A stretch of DNA of 12,210 nucleotides from contig CAZGNA010000080.1 in assembly GCA_964526945.1 (NCBI GenBank), positions 1 to 12,210 on the forward strand, given 5' to 3'. The stretch is from Fervidifonticultor sp964526945 (GTDB taxonomy: Bacteria; Sysuimicrobiota; Sysuimicrobiia; Sysuimicrobiales; Humicultoraceae). The notes below the pieces were generated by a model. It was not told where the DNA came from and did not search any database. It saw nothing but the letters and a program-made list of their open reading frames with translations. The position numbers and the translations under genes were made by a program. Shown here piece after piece: positions 1 to 6,248 of the stretch; the stretch's first letter is position 1; each line of letters begins with the position of its first letter.

Positions 1-1
1 T

Positions 2-961
2 GACGCCGGCCTGCCGACAGCCTTCGACCTCGCCGCCAACCCGGTGCTGCGCTACGCCATCGGCGCCATCCCGCGACCCGCCGGGTGGAACCGGATCGCC
101 GGCGTATCGCTCACCGAAGCGGCGCTGGTGCTGACCGAACCCGTGGCCGTGGCCGCCGACGGCCGGGTCACCCCCGGCGACCCGGGGCTCTACGCCGACC
201 TCCACACCGAGGCCTGGCAGGCGATCGTCCGCGCGGTCCGACAGCAGGCCCCGGCCGCCCTGGGCGTCGTGCTCGGCCACGCGGGACGGCGCGGTGCCAT
301 GCGGCCGCGCCGCGAAGGGCTCGACCGTCCGCTGCGCGCGGGCGCGTGGCCGGTGCTGGCGGCATCGGCCATCCCGTACGGGAAGGACTGCCAGACGCCG
401 CTGGCGATGACGCGCGAGGCGATGACCGCGGTGCGCGACGCCTTCGCTGCCGCTGCGGCCCGCGCCGCCGACGCCGGCTTCGACCTGCTGGTGGTACACG
501 CCGGCCAGGGGTACCTGCTGGCGAGTTTCCTCTCGCCGCTGACGAACCGGCGCAGCGACGAGTACGGCGGGGCCATCGACGCACGGCTGCGCTACCCGGT
601 GGAAGTCGTGGCGGCCGTGCGCGCGGTCTGGCCGGCCGACCGCCCGCTGGCGGTGGCGTTCTCCGCCTCCGACTGCGTGCCCGGCGGGCTGGAGCCCCAG
701 GACGCCGTGGGCGCGGCCCGCGCCTTTGTCGCAGCGGGCGCGGACCTGGTGTGGGTGCAAGCGGGACAGACGACCCCCGAGGGACACCCGGCCTACGGCC
801 GCGGCTTCCTCACCGCCTTGGCAGACCTCGTGCGCAACGAGGCGCGCGTGCCCGTGCTCGCCGGCGGCTACGTGGTGACGGCGGACGAGGCCAACACGAT
901 CCTGGCCGCGGGCCGTGCGGACCTGTGCCTGATGGACCCGCCCGAGGTCGCAGCGGCGTAG
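2..961 (+). CDS. OYE-like flavin oxidoreductase, C-terminal part (partial, runs off left edge)
   Basis: The frame is open to the left edge with no convincing start; the GTG at 44 lies mid-domain, so the gene begins outside the window. The protein matches the C-terminal half of the Old Yellow Enzyme fold as found in bifunctional salicylyl-CoA 5-hydroxylase and 2-aminobenzoyl-CoA monooxygenase/reductase. Visible signatures are LGHAGRRGAM, then HAGQGYLLASFLSPLTNRR followed by SDEYGG, AVWPADRPLAV, a segment ending YGRGF, LVRNEARVPVLAGGY and AGRADLC. These enzymes dearomatise or hydroxylate an aryl-CoA with NAD(P)H, FMN and, in the other half, FAD in the cytoplasm. Two oddities stand out: the second His of the usual HxxHGYL pair is Gln (HAGQGYL), and the protein stops about nine residues after AGRADLC, where relatives continue for roughly 20-30 residues. 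It may be the tail of a fused enzyme or a stand-alone protein; the upstream sequence would decide. The family call is firm, the substrate is inferred. Confidence 0.75.
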   Translation, partial: DAGLPTAFDLAANPVLRYAIGAIPRPAGWNRIAGVSLTEAALVLTEPVAVAADGRVTPGDPGLYADLHTEAWQAIVRAVRQQAPAALGVVLGHAGRRGAMRPRREGLDRPLRAGAWPVLAASAIPYGKDCQTPLAMTREAMTAVRDAFAAAAARAADAGFDLLVVHAGQGYLLASFLSPLTNRRSDEYGGAIDARLRYPVEVVAAVRAVWPADRPLAVAFSASDCVPGGLEPQDAVGAARAFVAAGADLVWVQAGQTTPEGHPAYGRGFLTALADLVRNEARVPVLAGGYVVTADEANTILAAGRADLCLMDPPEVAAA

Positions 962-1272
962 GCCCTGCGCGGGCACCCGTCGACCGCGCGCGAGGACCGC
1001 GCAGCACGCGCCTGCGACTCCTCGGGGCGCCGGGCGCCCCCCGTCGTGCGGCGACCCGGCGACCGGCCGCGTGCCCCACACCGCCCCGCCACCGTCGAGC
1101 CCCTGGCGCGCGACAGGACTCGCCCGTGGGCCGACGGAAAAGAAGTCGCAACACCCCCGAAGACCGCCCGGGCTGCGGGCCCCGCGCGCCTGCGACGACG
1201 CCTCCGCAGGTCCCGTGCCCCGGCGACCGCGACTCGGGGAGAGACAGCCGCAGCACCCGGGAGGAGGCGGCG
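962..1272. other. Intergenic gap between OYE-like gene and crotonase gene
   Basis: About 310 bases with no credible gene; open frames here are arginine/proline-rich and show no family motifs. A perfect 7-base stem with a 3-base loop lies at 1024-1040 and a 5-base stem (1218-1222 with 1235-1239) sits shortly before the next gene. A locally A-rich patch at about 1137-1147 could be part of a promoter, but I see no clear -10/-35 pair. The gap ends with the strong ribosome binding site of the next gene (1259-1267). Confidence 0.6.
1024..1040 (+). terminator. GC-rich hairpin, possible terminator of the OYE-like gene
   Basis: GGGGCGC pairs perfectly with GCGCCCC around a CGG loop, 62 bases after the stop of the upstream gene. 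There is no T-tract, so a classical intrinsic terminator is not shown. It could simply be GC-rich chance pairing. Confidence 0.25.
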
Positions 1273-2064
1273 ATGACCTACGACTTCCGCTACGAGGTCG
1301 CCGACGGCGTGGCAACGATCACCCTGGACCGCCCGCAGGTCCTCAACGCCCTCACCTTCACCGTGTACGCGCAGCTGCGCGACCTCCTGGAGGCCCTGCG
1401 GTACGACGAGGCCGTGCGCGTGGTGATCCTCACCGGCGCCGGCGCCGGGTTCTGCTCGGGCGGCGACGTGCACGAGATCATCGGCGAGCTCCTCCGGCGC
1501 GACGTGCGCGGCCATCTGGAGTTCACCCGCATGACGGGAGCCGTCGTGCGCGCCATGCGCATGCTCGACCGGCCCATCATCGCGGCCATCAACGGCATGG
1601 CGGCCGGGGCCGGCGCGGTGCTGGCGCTGGCCAGCGACCTGCGCCTGGCCTCCGAGCGGGCGCGCTTCGCCTTCCTGTTCACCAAGGTGGGGCTCACCGG
1701 CGCCGACATGGGTGCTGCGTACCTGCTGCCGCGGCTCGTCGGCACGGGCCGCGCGGCGGAGCTGCTGCTGTTCGGCGATGTAATCGACGCCGCCACCGCC
1801 GAGCGCTACGGTCTGGTCAACCGCGTGGTGCCCCACGACGACCTGCTGCCGACCGCCCGCGCGTGGGCGCGTCGCCTCGCGGACGGCCCGACGCAGGCGA
1901 TCGGGATGACCAAGCGCATGCTCCTGCACGAGCAGCACATGGACCTGGACGCGGCGCTGGAGGCCGAAGCGCAGGCCCAGGCGCTCATGCTGATGGCCGA
2001 AGACCACCGCCTCTTCTACGAGGCGTTCAAGGCGAAGACCGAGCCGAAGTTCGTGGGGCGGTAG
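1273..2064 (+). CDS. Crotonase-fold protein (enoyl-CoA hydratase/isomerase family)
   Basis: A 263-residue protein of normal crotonase length. The ATG is preceded by GGGAGGAGG five bases upstream, which fixes the start. Family signatures are ITLDRPQVLNAL (residues 16-27), the CoA-binding and oxyanion segment GFCSGGDV (59-66), INGMAAGAGAVLALASDLRLAS (106-127, read in two parts as INGMAAGAG and AVLALASDLRLAS) and LLPRLVGTGRAAELL (151-165). Both glutamates that catalyse hydration in classical enoyl-CoA hydratases appear replaced: Val116 and Phe136 occupy their aligned positions. Asp145 in GLTGADMG sits where some isomerases and other crotonases carry a catalytic acid. The protein is therefore more likely an isomerase, hydrolase or ring-modifying crotonase than a standard hydratase. 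It is the first gene of a close-packed row with RidA-like, acyl-CoA dehydrogenase and CoA ligase genes, which points to a CoA-thioester degradation pathway. Family is certain, reaction is not. Confidence 0.9.
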   Translation: MTYDFRYEVADGVATITLDRPQVLNALTFTVYAQLRDLLEALRYDEAVRVVILTGAGAGFCSGGDVHEIIGELLRRDVRGHLEFTRMTGAVVRAMRMLDRPIIAAINGMAAGAGAVLALASDLRLASERARFAFLFTKVGLTGADMGAAYLLPRLVGTGRAAELLLFGDVIDAATAERYGLVNRVVPHDDLLPTARAWARRLADGPTQAIGMTKRMLLHEQHMDLDAALEAEAQAQALMLMAEDHRLFYEAFKAKTEPKFVGR

Positions 2065-2113
2065 GGCAAGCCCGCCGGCCGCCTCTGACCGCACGAGGAG
2101 GGAGCACGAGGTC

Positions 2114-2530
2114 GTGAGCGTCGACCCCCCAGCACGCCAGATCGTCAACCCACCGACCCTGCCGCCGCCCCGCGGGTTCAGCCACGGCATCGTGACCACC
2201 GGCGGCCGGTTGCTGTTCCTGGCCGGCCAGGACGCCAGCGACGCCACCGGCCGCATCGTCGCGCCCGGTGATCTTGTGGCGCAGTTCGAGCAGGTGCTCA
2301 CGAACCTGCAGGCGGTGGTCGAGGCCGCGGGCGGGACCATGCAGCACATCACCAAGCTCACCGTCTTCGTACGCGACCGCCAAGCCTACCTGGCAAACCT
2401 GCGCCCGCTGGGCGAGGTGTTCCGGCGGTACTTCGGCGGGTACTACCCGGCCATGGCCCTGTTCGAGGTCAGCGGCTTCTTCCGCGACGAGGCGCTGATC
2501 GAACTGGAAGGGTTCGCGGTGCTGCCGTGA
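2114..2530 (+). CDS. RidA/YjgF/UK114-family protein lacking the signature arginine
   Basis: A 138-residue protein starting at GTG, with AGGAGGGAG at 2097-2104 about nine bases upstream. It has the small Rid fold pattern: an N-terminal strand region, GRLLFLAGQDASD (31-43), the helix LVAQFEQVLTNLQAVVEAAGG (54-74, a typical Rid helix), HITKLTVFVRD (78-88) and a C-terminal strand ALIELEGFAVLP (127-138). Rid proteins are trimeric and the RidA subgroup hydrolyses enamines and imines to ketones plus ammonia. The arginine that binds the imine carboxylate in RidA lies in a PAR motif; here the matching segment is YPAM, with Met114. The protein therefore belongs to a non-RidA subgroup or acts on a substrate without a free carboxylate, such as a CoA ester. 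Its place between the crotonase and dehydrogenase genes suggests removal of the amino group from an amino-enoyl-CoA intermediate; this is inference. It overlaps the next gene by four bases (GTGA). Confidence 0.88.
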   Translation: MSVDPPARQIVNPPTLPPPRGFSHGIVTTGGRLLFLAGQDASDATGRIVAPGDLVAQFEQVLTNLQAVVEAAGGTMQHITKLTVFVRDRQAYLANLRPLGEVFRRYFGGYYPAMALFEVSGFFRDEALIELEGFAVLP

Positions 2531-3681
2531 ACTTCGCCCTCACCCCCGCGCAGCGCGAGGTCCAGGAGCGCGCGCGCCGCTTCGCCCAGGAGGAGGTGGC
2601 CCCGCTCGCCCGGCGGGCCGATGCGGAGGGCCGGTTCCCGGTGCACCTCGTCCGCCGCATGGGCGAGCTCGGCTTCCTGGCCGGCCCCATCGATCCGGCG
2701 TACGGCGGCGCCGGCATGGACTACGTGAGCTTCGCGCTGGTCTACGAGGAGCTCGGCCGCGTGGACGCGTCGGTGCGCGGCTTCCTGGCGGTGCACGCCG
2801 GGCTGGTGAGCCTGTGCCTGCGGGACTGGGGCACCGAGGCGCAGAAGCGCGCCTACCTGCCGCGGCTGGCCAGCGGCGAGTGGATCGGGTGCTACTGTCT
2901 CACCGAGCCCAACGCCGGCTCGGACGCCGCCGGGCTGGAGACGACCGCCGAGGACGTCGGCGACGCCTACGTCCTGCGGGGCGAGAAACTCTGGATCACC
3001 AACGGCAACCTGGCCCACCTGGCGGTGGTCTTCGCCACGCGCGACCGCGCGCTGCGCCACCGGGGCCTCTGCGCGTTCCTGGTGCCCACCGACACGCCCG
3101 GGTTCCGGCGCGAGCCGATGCCCGGCGTGCCCCTGGGGCACCGGGCCGCCGACCACGCCCGCATCGTGCTCGACGGCGTGCGGGTGCCGAAAGACCACCT
3201 GCTGGGCGCCGAGGGCGAGGGCTTCAGGGTGGCCATGGGGGCCCTCGACCACGGGCGCCTGGGTGTCGCCGCCGGGGCCGTGGGGCTGGCGCAGGCGTGC
3301 CTGGACGCCTGCATCGCGTTCACCCGCGACCGGCGCCAGTTCGGACAGCGCCTGGCCGACTTCGAGATGATCCAGGCCCACCTGGCCGACATGGCGGCCA
3401 GCGTGGAGGCGGCCCGCCTGCTGGTCTACCGGGCGGCCTGGCTGAAGGATCAGGGGGGCCGGACCACTAAGGAAACAGCCATCGCGAAACTCTTCGCCAC
3501 GGAGGCCGCCGTGCGGGCCGCCAACGACGCCGTCCTCATCCACGGCGGGCGGGGCTACTCCAGCGAGTACCCCGTCGAGCGCCTCCTGCGTGACGTCAAG
3601 GGCCTGCAGATCTACGAGGGCACCAGCCACATCCAGCGCATCGTCATTGCGCGCGAACTGGTGGGGCGTGAGCCGCGATGA
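2527..3681 (+). CDS. Acyl-CoA dehydrogenase
   Basis: A 384-residue flavoprotein of standard length for the soluble acyl-CoA dehydrogenase family. It starts at a GTG embedded in the stop of the RidA-like gene (GTGA), implying translational coupling. The N-terminal helical domain is followed by the FAD/substrate segment CYCLTEPNAGSD (122-133) and WITNG (156-160), then the C-terminal helical domain with RDRRQFGQ and the closing motif IYEGTSHIQR (362-371). Glu364 in that motif is the expected catalytic base of the short/medium-chain type enzymes. The enzyme should introduce a 2,3-double bond into an acyl-CoA and pass electrons to electron-transfer flavoprotein. In this neighbourhood the substrate may be a cyclic or ring-opened acyl-CoA derived from an aryl-CoA; related dehydrogenases include glutaryl-CoA and cyclohexanecarboxyl-CoA types, and sequence alone does not pick one. 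Its stop overlaps the ligase start (ATGA). Confidence 0.93.
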   Translation: MNFALTPAQREVQERARRFAQEEVAPLARRADAEGRFPVHLVRRMGELGFLAGPIDPAYGGAGMDYVSFALVYEELGRVDASVRGFLAVHAGLVSLCLRDWGTEAQKRAYLPRLASGEWIGCYCLTEPNAGSDAAGLETTAEDVGDAYVLRGEKLWITNGNLAHLAVVFATRDRALRHRGLCAFLVPTDTPGFRREPMPGVPLGHRAADHARIVLDGVRVPKDHLLGAEGEGFRVAMGALDHGRLGVAAGAVGLAQACLDACIAFTRDRRQFGQRLADFEMIQAHLADMAASVEAARLLVYRAAWLKDQGGRTTKETAIAKLFATEAAVRAANDAVLIHGGRGYSSEYPVERLLRDVKGLQIYEGTSHIQRIVIARELVGREPR

Positions 3682-5027
3682 GCACCTCGCCGTACTGGAA
3701 CCCGAAAGCCGAGACCATGCCGCGCGAGCAGCTGCAGGCGCTGCAGCTGTACAAACTGCGGCGCCTGTGCGAGTGGGCCTACGCCCGCAGCCCCTTCCAC
3801 CGGCGGAAGTTCGACGCCGCGGGCTTCCGGCCGGAGCAGCTGCGCACGCTGGAGGACCTGCGGCGCATCCCGTTCATGACCCGCGAGGAGTGGATGGAGG
3901 CGCAGGTGGCCCAGCCGATGTTCGGCGACCTGCTGGCCACCGACCCGGTCCACGCCATCCGCTACCACCTCACCTCGGGCACCAGCGGCCGCACGCCCAT
4001 TCGGGTGCTCGACGGCATGAAGGACTGGGAGTGGATCGCGGAGATGTGGTGCTACGGGTTCTGGGGCTTTGGGGTGCGGCCCGCGGACGTGGTCTACTTC
4101 GCCTTCGGCTACGGCTCGTTCATCGGCTTCTGGGGCGCCCACTACTGCTGCGAGAAGATCGGGGCCCTGGTCATCCCCGGCGGGGCTCAGACCACCGAGG
4201 CCCGCGTGCGGCAGATCGTGGAGATGGGCGTCACCACCGTGTGCTCGACGCCCACCTACGCCCTGCGCCTCTGGCAGGCGGCCACCGAGGCGGGCCTCGA
4301 CCTGGCCGCCAGCCGCGTCGACAAGCTCATCGTCTCCGGCGAGCCCGCCGGTTCCATCCCCGCGGTCAAGCGGCAGCTCGAGCAGGCGTGGGGCGCCAAG
4401 TGCGGCGACACCGCCGGCATGACCGAGATCGGCACCATCATGATCTTCGAGTGCAGCCACCAGCCGGGCGGCACCCACATCATCGAGGACCACTTCATCG
4501 AAGAGGTCGTCGACCCGGCGAGCGGTGAGCCCGTCGGCTACGGGGAACTGGGCGAGCGGGTGGTGACGTCGTTTGGCCGGGGCTTCATCCCGCTGCTGCG
4601 CTACCGCAGCAAGGACATGGTGGTGAAGGTGCCGCACACGGCGTGCACGTGCGGGCGCACCTTCGACCTCTACGACGGCGGTATTCGGGGCCGGTGGGAC
4701 GACATGAAGCTCGTCCGCGGCACCAACGTCTACCCCCGGGCCGTGGAGGCCATCGTGCGGGAGTACGACGCCATCGACGAGTTCCAGATCTACCTCTGGC
4801 GCAAGGACGACATCCAGGACGAGATCACCATCAAGGTGGAGCTCAAGCCCGGCCGCGAGGCCGAGTGGCCGGCGCTGCAGGCGCGGCTGGCCCGCGACCT
4901 GGCCGACGCCCACGAGGGGCTGCGCTTCAACGTCGAGCGGGTCGACCACGGGACGCTGCCGCGGTTCGAGCTGAAGGCCAAGCGCCTGGTCGACGCCCGG
5001 CCGGTCGCGGCGTACGACCGCCGCTAG
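3678..5027 (+). CDS. Phenylacetate-CoA ligase (PaaK)-type aryl-CoA ligase
   Basis: A 449-residue adenylate-forming enzyme, the length typical of PaaK-type ligases and shorter than the usual benzoate or 2-aminobenzoate CoA ligases. Motifs in order: the ATP loop TSGTSGRTP (99-107), AGMTEIG (246-252), the YRSKD version of the YRTGD motif, a cysteine pair CTCGR (C323, C325) and the PaaK signature GRWDDMKLVRGTNVYPRAVE. A C-terminal LPRFELKAKR carries the lysine region expected to catalyse adenylation. It would convert an aromatic or related carboxylate plus ATP and CoA to the CoA thioester with AMP and pyrophosphate. Lying downstream of crotonase, Rid and dehydrogenase genes and upstream of tryptophan 2,3-dioxygenase, the likeliest substrate is anthranilate, with phenylacetate, indoleacetate or salicylate as alternatives. 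Substrate choice is inferred from context only. It overlaps the acyl-CoA dehydrogenase by four bases. Confidence 0.9.
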   Translation: MSTSPYWNPKAETMPREQLQALQLYKLRRLCEWAYARSPFHRRKFDAAGFRPEQLRTLEDLRRIPFMTREEWMEAQVAQPMFGDLLATDPVHAIRYHLTSGTSGRTPIRVLDGMKDWEWIAEMWCYGFWGFGVRPADVVYFAFGYGSFIGFWGAHYCCEKIGALVIPGGAQTTEARVRQIVEMGVTTVCSTPTYALRLWQAATEAGLDLAASRVDKLIVSGEPAGSIPAVKRQLEQAWGAKCGDTAGMTEIGTIMIFECSHQPGGTHIIEDHFIEEVVDPASGEPVGYGELGERVVTSFGRGFIPLLRYRSKDMVVKVPHTACTCGRTFDLYDGGIRGRWDDMKLVRGTNVYPRAVEAIVREYDAIDEFQIYLWRKDDIQDEITIKVELKPGREAEWPALQARLARDLADAHEGLRFNVERVDHGTLPRFELKAKRLVDARPVAAYDRR

Positions 5028-5126
5028 GGGGCGCCGTGCGCGACGACGCCGCATGAGCGCCGCTGCCCACCGCCGCGCCGGCCGCAGGACCCGCGCGGAG
5101 GGTGCATGATGCAGGAGGGACCACCG

Positions 5127-5333
5127 ATGCCCACCAACGACCTGTTGGGCCGGCCGCTGGACGCCGACGAGCAGGCGCTGCTGGCCGCCTACGAGGCCCT
5201 CAAGGCCCTGGCGCGCCGCGAGACGCTGCCGCCGTGCGCCGCGCGCAACGTGCGCAAGGCCCTCGCCTGCCTGTGGCAGGCCACCAACGACCTGCAGCTC
5301 CAGCACGAGCAGCTCTACGATCTGAGCGTGTAG
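5127..5333 (+). CDS. Small protein of unknown function upstream of tryptophan 2,3-dioxygenase
   Basis: A 68-residue protein if translation starts at 5127, where AGGAGGG at 5113-5119 gives ideal 7-base spacing. Starts at 5106 or 5109 are also possible because GGAGGG at 5097-5102 lies close upstream. The sequence is predicted mostly helical, without signal peptide or membrane segment. It has two cysteines (in LPPCAARN and KALACLWQ) and an aromatic/acidic C-terminus ending EQLYDLSV. The frame has normal GC-rich codon use, which supports a real gene. The TAG stop lies in the same reading frame as the dioxygenase, separated from its ATG by only four codons, so the two may be translationally coupled. 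I do not recognise the family. A partner or accessory subunit of the dioxygenase is possible but only suggested by position. Confidence 0.7.
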   Translation: MPTNDLLGRPLDADEQALLAAYEALKALARRETLPPCAARNVRKALACLWQATNDLQLQHEQLYDLSV

Positions 5334-5345
5334 GGCCCCGGCGCC

Positions 5346-6152
5346 ATGCACCCCGGCGGCCCCCTCACCTACGGCGCCTACCTCAAGGTCGACGACCTGC
5401 TGCGCCTGCAGCAGCGCCTGACCGCGGCCCACGACGAGCTGCAGTTCATCGTCGTCCACCAGGTCTTCGAGCTGTGGTTCCGGCTGCTGCTGTTCGAACT
5501 GGAGTCGGTGCGCGCGGCCCTCGACCGCGACGACCTCGGCACCGCCGTCCGCCTGCTGCGCCGTGCCACCACCATCGTCGACGGCCTGGGGGCCGCCTTC
5601 GCCGTCATCGAGACCATGCGCCCCTACGACTTCCTGGAGTTCCGCGCCGAGCTCAAGCCCGCCAGCGGGTTCCAGAGCCGGCAGTTCCGCGAGATCGAGT
5701 TCCTCTCAGGGCTCAAGGAACCCCAGTACCTGCGCTCGTTCGACGACGAGCCCGAGCAGGCCGCAGCCCTGGCCCGCCGTCTGGCCGAACCCACCCTGTG
5801 GGATGCCTTCGTGGGCGTGCTGCGCCGCCGCGGGCTGCCGGCGGGCAGCGACGCCGAGATCGTCCAGACCGCCATCCGCATCCAGCGCGAGGCCGCCCTG
5901 GCCGACCTCGACGAGCTCCTGGAGGCGATGATCGCCTACGACCAGCGGTGGAGCGCCTGGCGTCACCGGCACATCCTCATGGTCGAGCGCATGATCGGCG
6001 CGCGGCCGGGGACCGGGCAGAAGACCGTCGCCCGCGTCATGGGCGACGGGTACGACGCCATGGGCTCGGGCGGCGTCGAGTACCTGCGCTCGACGCTGGG
6101 GAAGAAGTTCTTCCCGCTGCTGTGGGAGGCGCGGACGTTCCTGGAGCGATGA
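5346..6152 (+). CDS. kynA: Tryptophan 2,3-dioxygenase
   Basis: A 268-residue heme enzyme of normal bacterial length that opens the indole ring of L-tryptophan with O2 to give N-formylkynurenine, the first step of the kynurenine route. Residues known from the Xanthomonas enzyme are present at matching spacing: Phe34 and distal His38 in FIVVHQVFELW, Arg100 in FLEFR followed by ASGFQSRQFREIEFL, the proximal heme ligand His209 in WRHRHILMVERMIG, and Thr223 in the PGTG loop. Between that loop and the usual GGVEYLRSTL segment lies about 14 extra residues (QKTVARVMGDGYDAMG) not seen in the common GTGGS-type enzymes. The ATG at 5346 is the first start after an in-frame TAG and has only a weak ribosome binding site, so translation is probably coupled to the small gene before it. 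Its presence at the end of a CoA-ligase/dehydrogenase row suggests that kynurenine and anthranilate feed this pathway. Confidence 0.95.
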   Translation: MHPGGPLTYGAYLKVDDLLRLQQRLTAAHDELQFIVVHQVFELWFRLLLFELESVRAALDRDDLGTAVRLLRRATTIVDGLGAAFAVIETMRPYDFLEFRAELKPASGFQSRQFREIEFLSGLKEPQYLRSFDDEPEQAAALARRLAEPTLWDAFVGVLRRRGLPAGSDAEIVQTAIRIQREAALADLDELLEAMIAYDQRWSAWRHRHILMVERMIGARPGTGQKTVARVMGDGYDAMGSGGVEYLRSTLGKKFFPLLWEARTFLER

Positions 6153-6186
6153 GCCCGACCCATACGGCGTCCGCCGGCCGGGGCTC
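6151..6186 (+). terminator. Two-tiered hairpin at the stop of the dioxygenase gene
   Basis: An outer stem GAGCCC/GGGCTC (6151-6156 with 6181-6186) encloses a perfect inner stem CGGCG/CGCCG (6165-6169 with 6172-6176) with a 2-base loop. It begins at the stop codon and ends before the next promoter. No T-tract follows, so it may act with Rho or as a 3'-end stabiliser. Confidence 0.4.
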
Positions 6187-6236
6187 CAGGCGGTGGATGC
6201 GGCACGGTCGGCTCGCTCCGCGCGGGCACCTCGCCG

Positions 6237-6242
6237 TATAAT
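6237..6242 (+). promoter_or_regulatory. Consensus -10 box (TATAAT) of a leaderless-type promoter for hepT
   Basis: A perfect TATAAT stands out in very GC-rich surroundings. Six bases separate it from the GTG start of hepT at 6249, the normal distance from a -10 box to the transcription start. Transcription would therefore begin at or next to the start codon, giving a leaderless mRNA; consistent with this, no Shine-Dalgarno sequence precedes the GTG. No clear -35 element is visible near 6214-6219. Confidence 0.6.
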
Positions 6243-6248
6243 CCTTGC

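Noticed and set aside
44..46. GTG at 44 as the true start of the first gene
   Set aside because: The frame is open to the left edge, and the conserved domain at this point is already past its beginning, so the start lies outside the window.
868..2361. Long minus-strand open frame opposite the crotonase and RidA-like genes
   Set aside because: It is antisense to two clear genes, has a His/Gly/Gln-rich composition expected from high-GC shadow frames, and shows no family motifs.
2443..5459. Two long minus-strand frames opposite the acyl-CoA dehydrogenase and the ligase
   Set aside because: Both are antisense to genes with complete motifs; their length reflects the scarcity of stop codons in GC-rich DNA.
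5102..6241. A 379-residue plus-strand frame over the dioxygenase region
   Set aside because: It is an Arg/Pro/Ala-rich alternative frame of the tryptophan 2,3-dioxygenase gene, without motifs.
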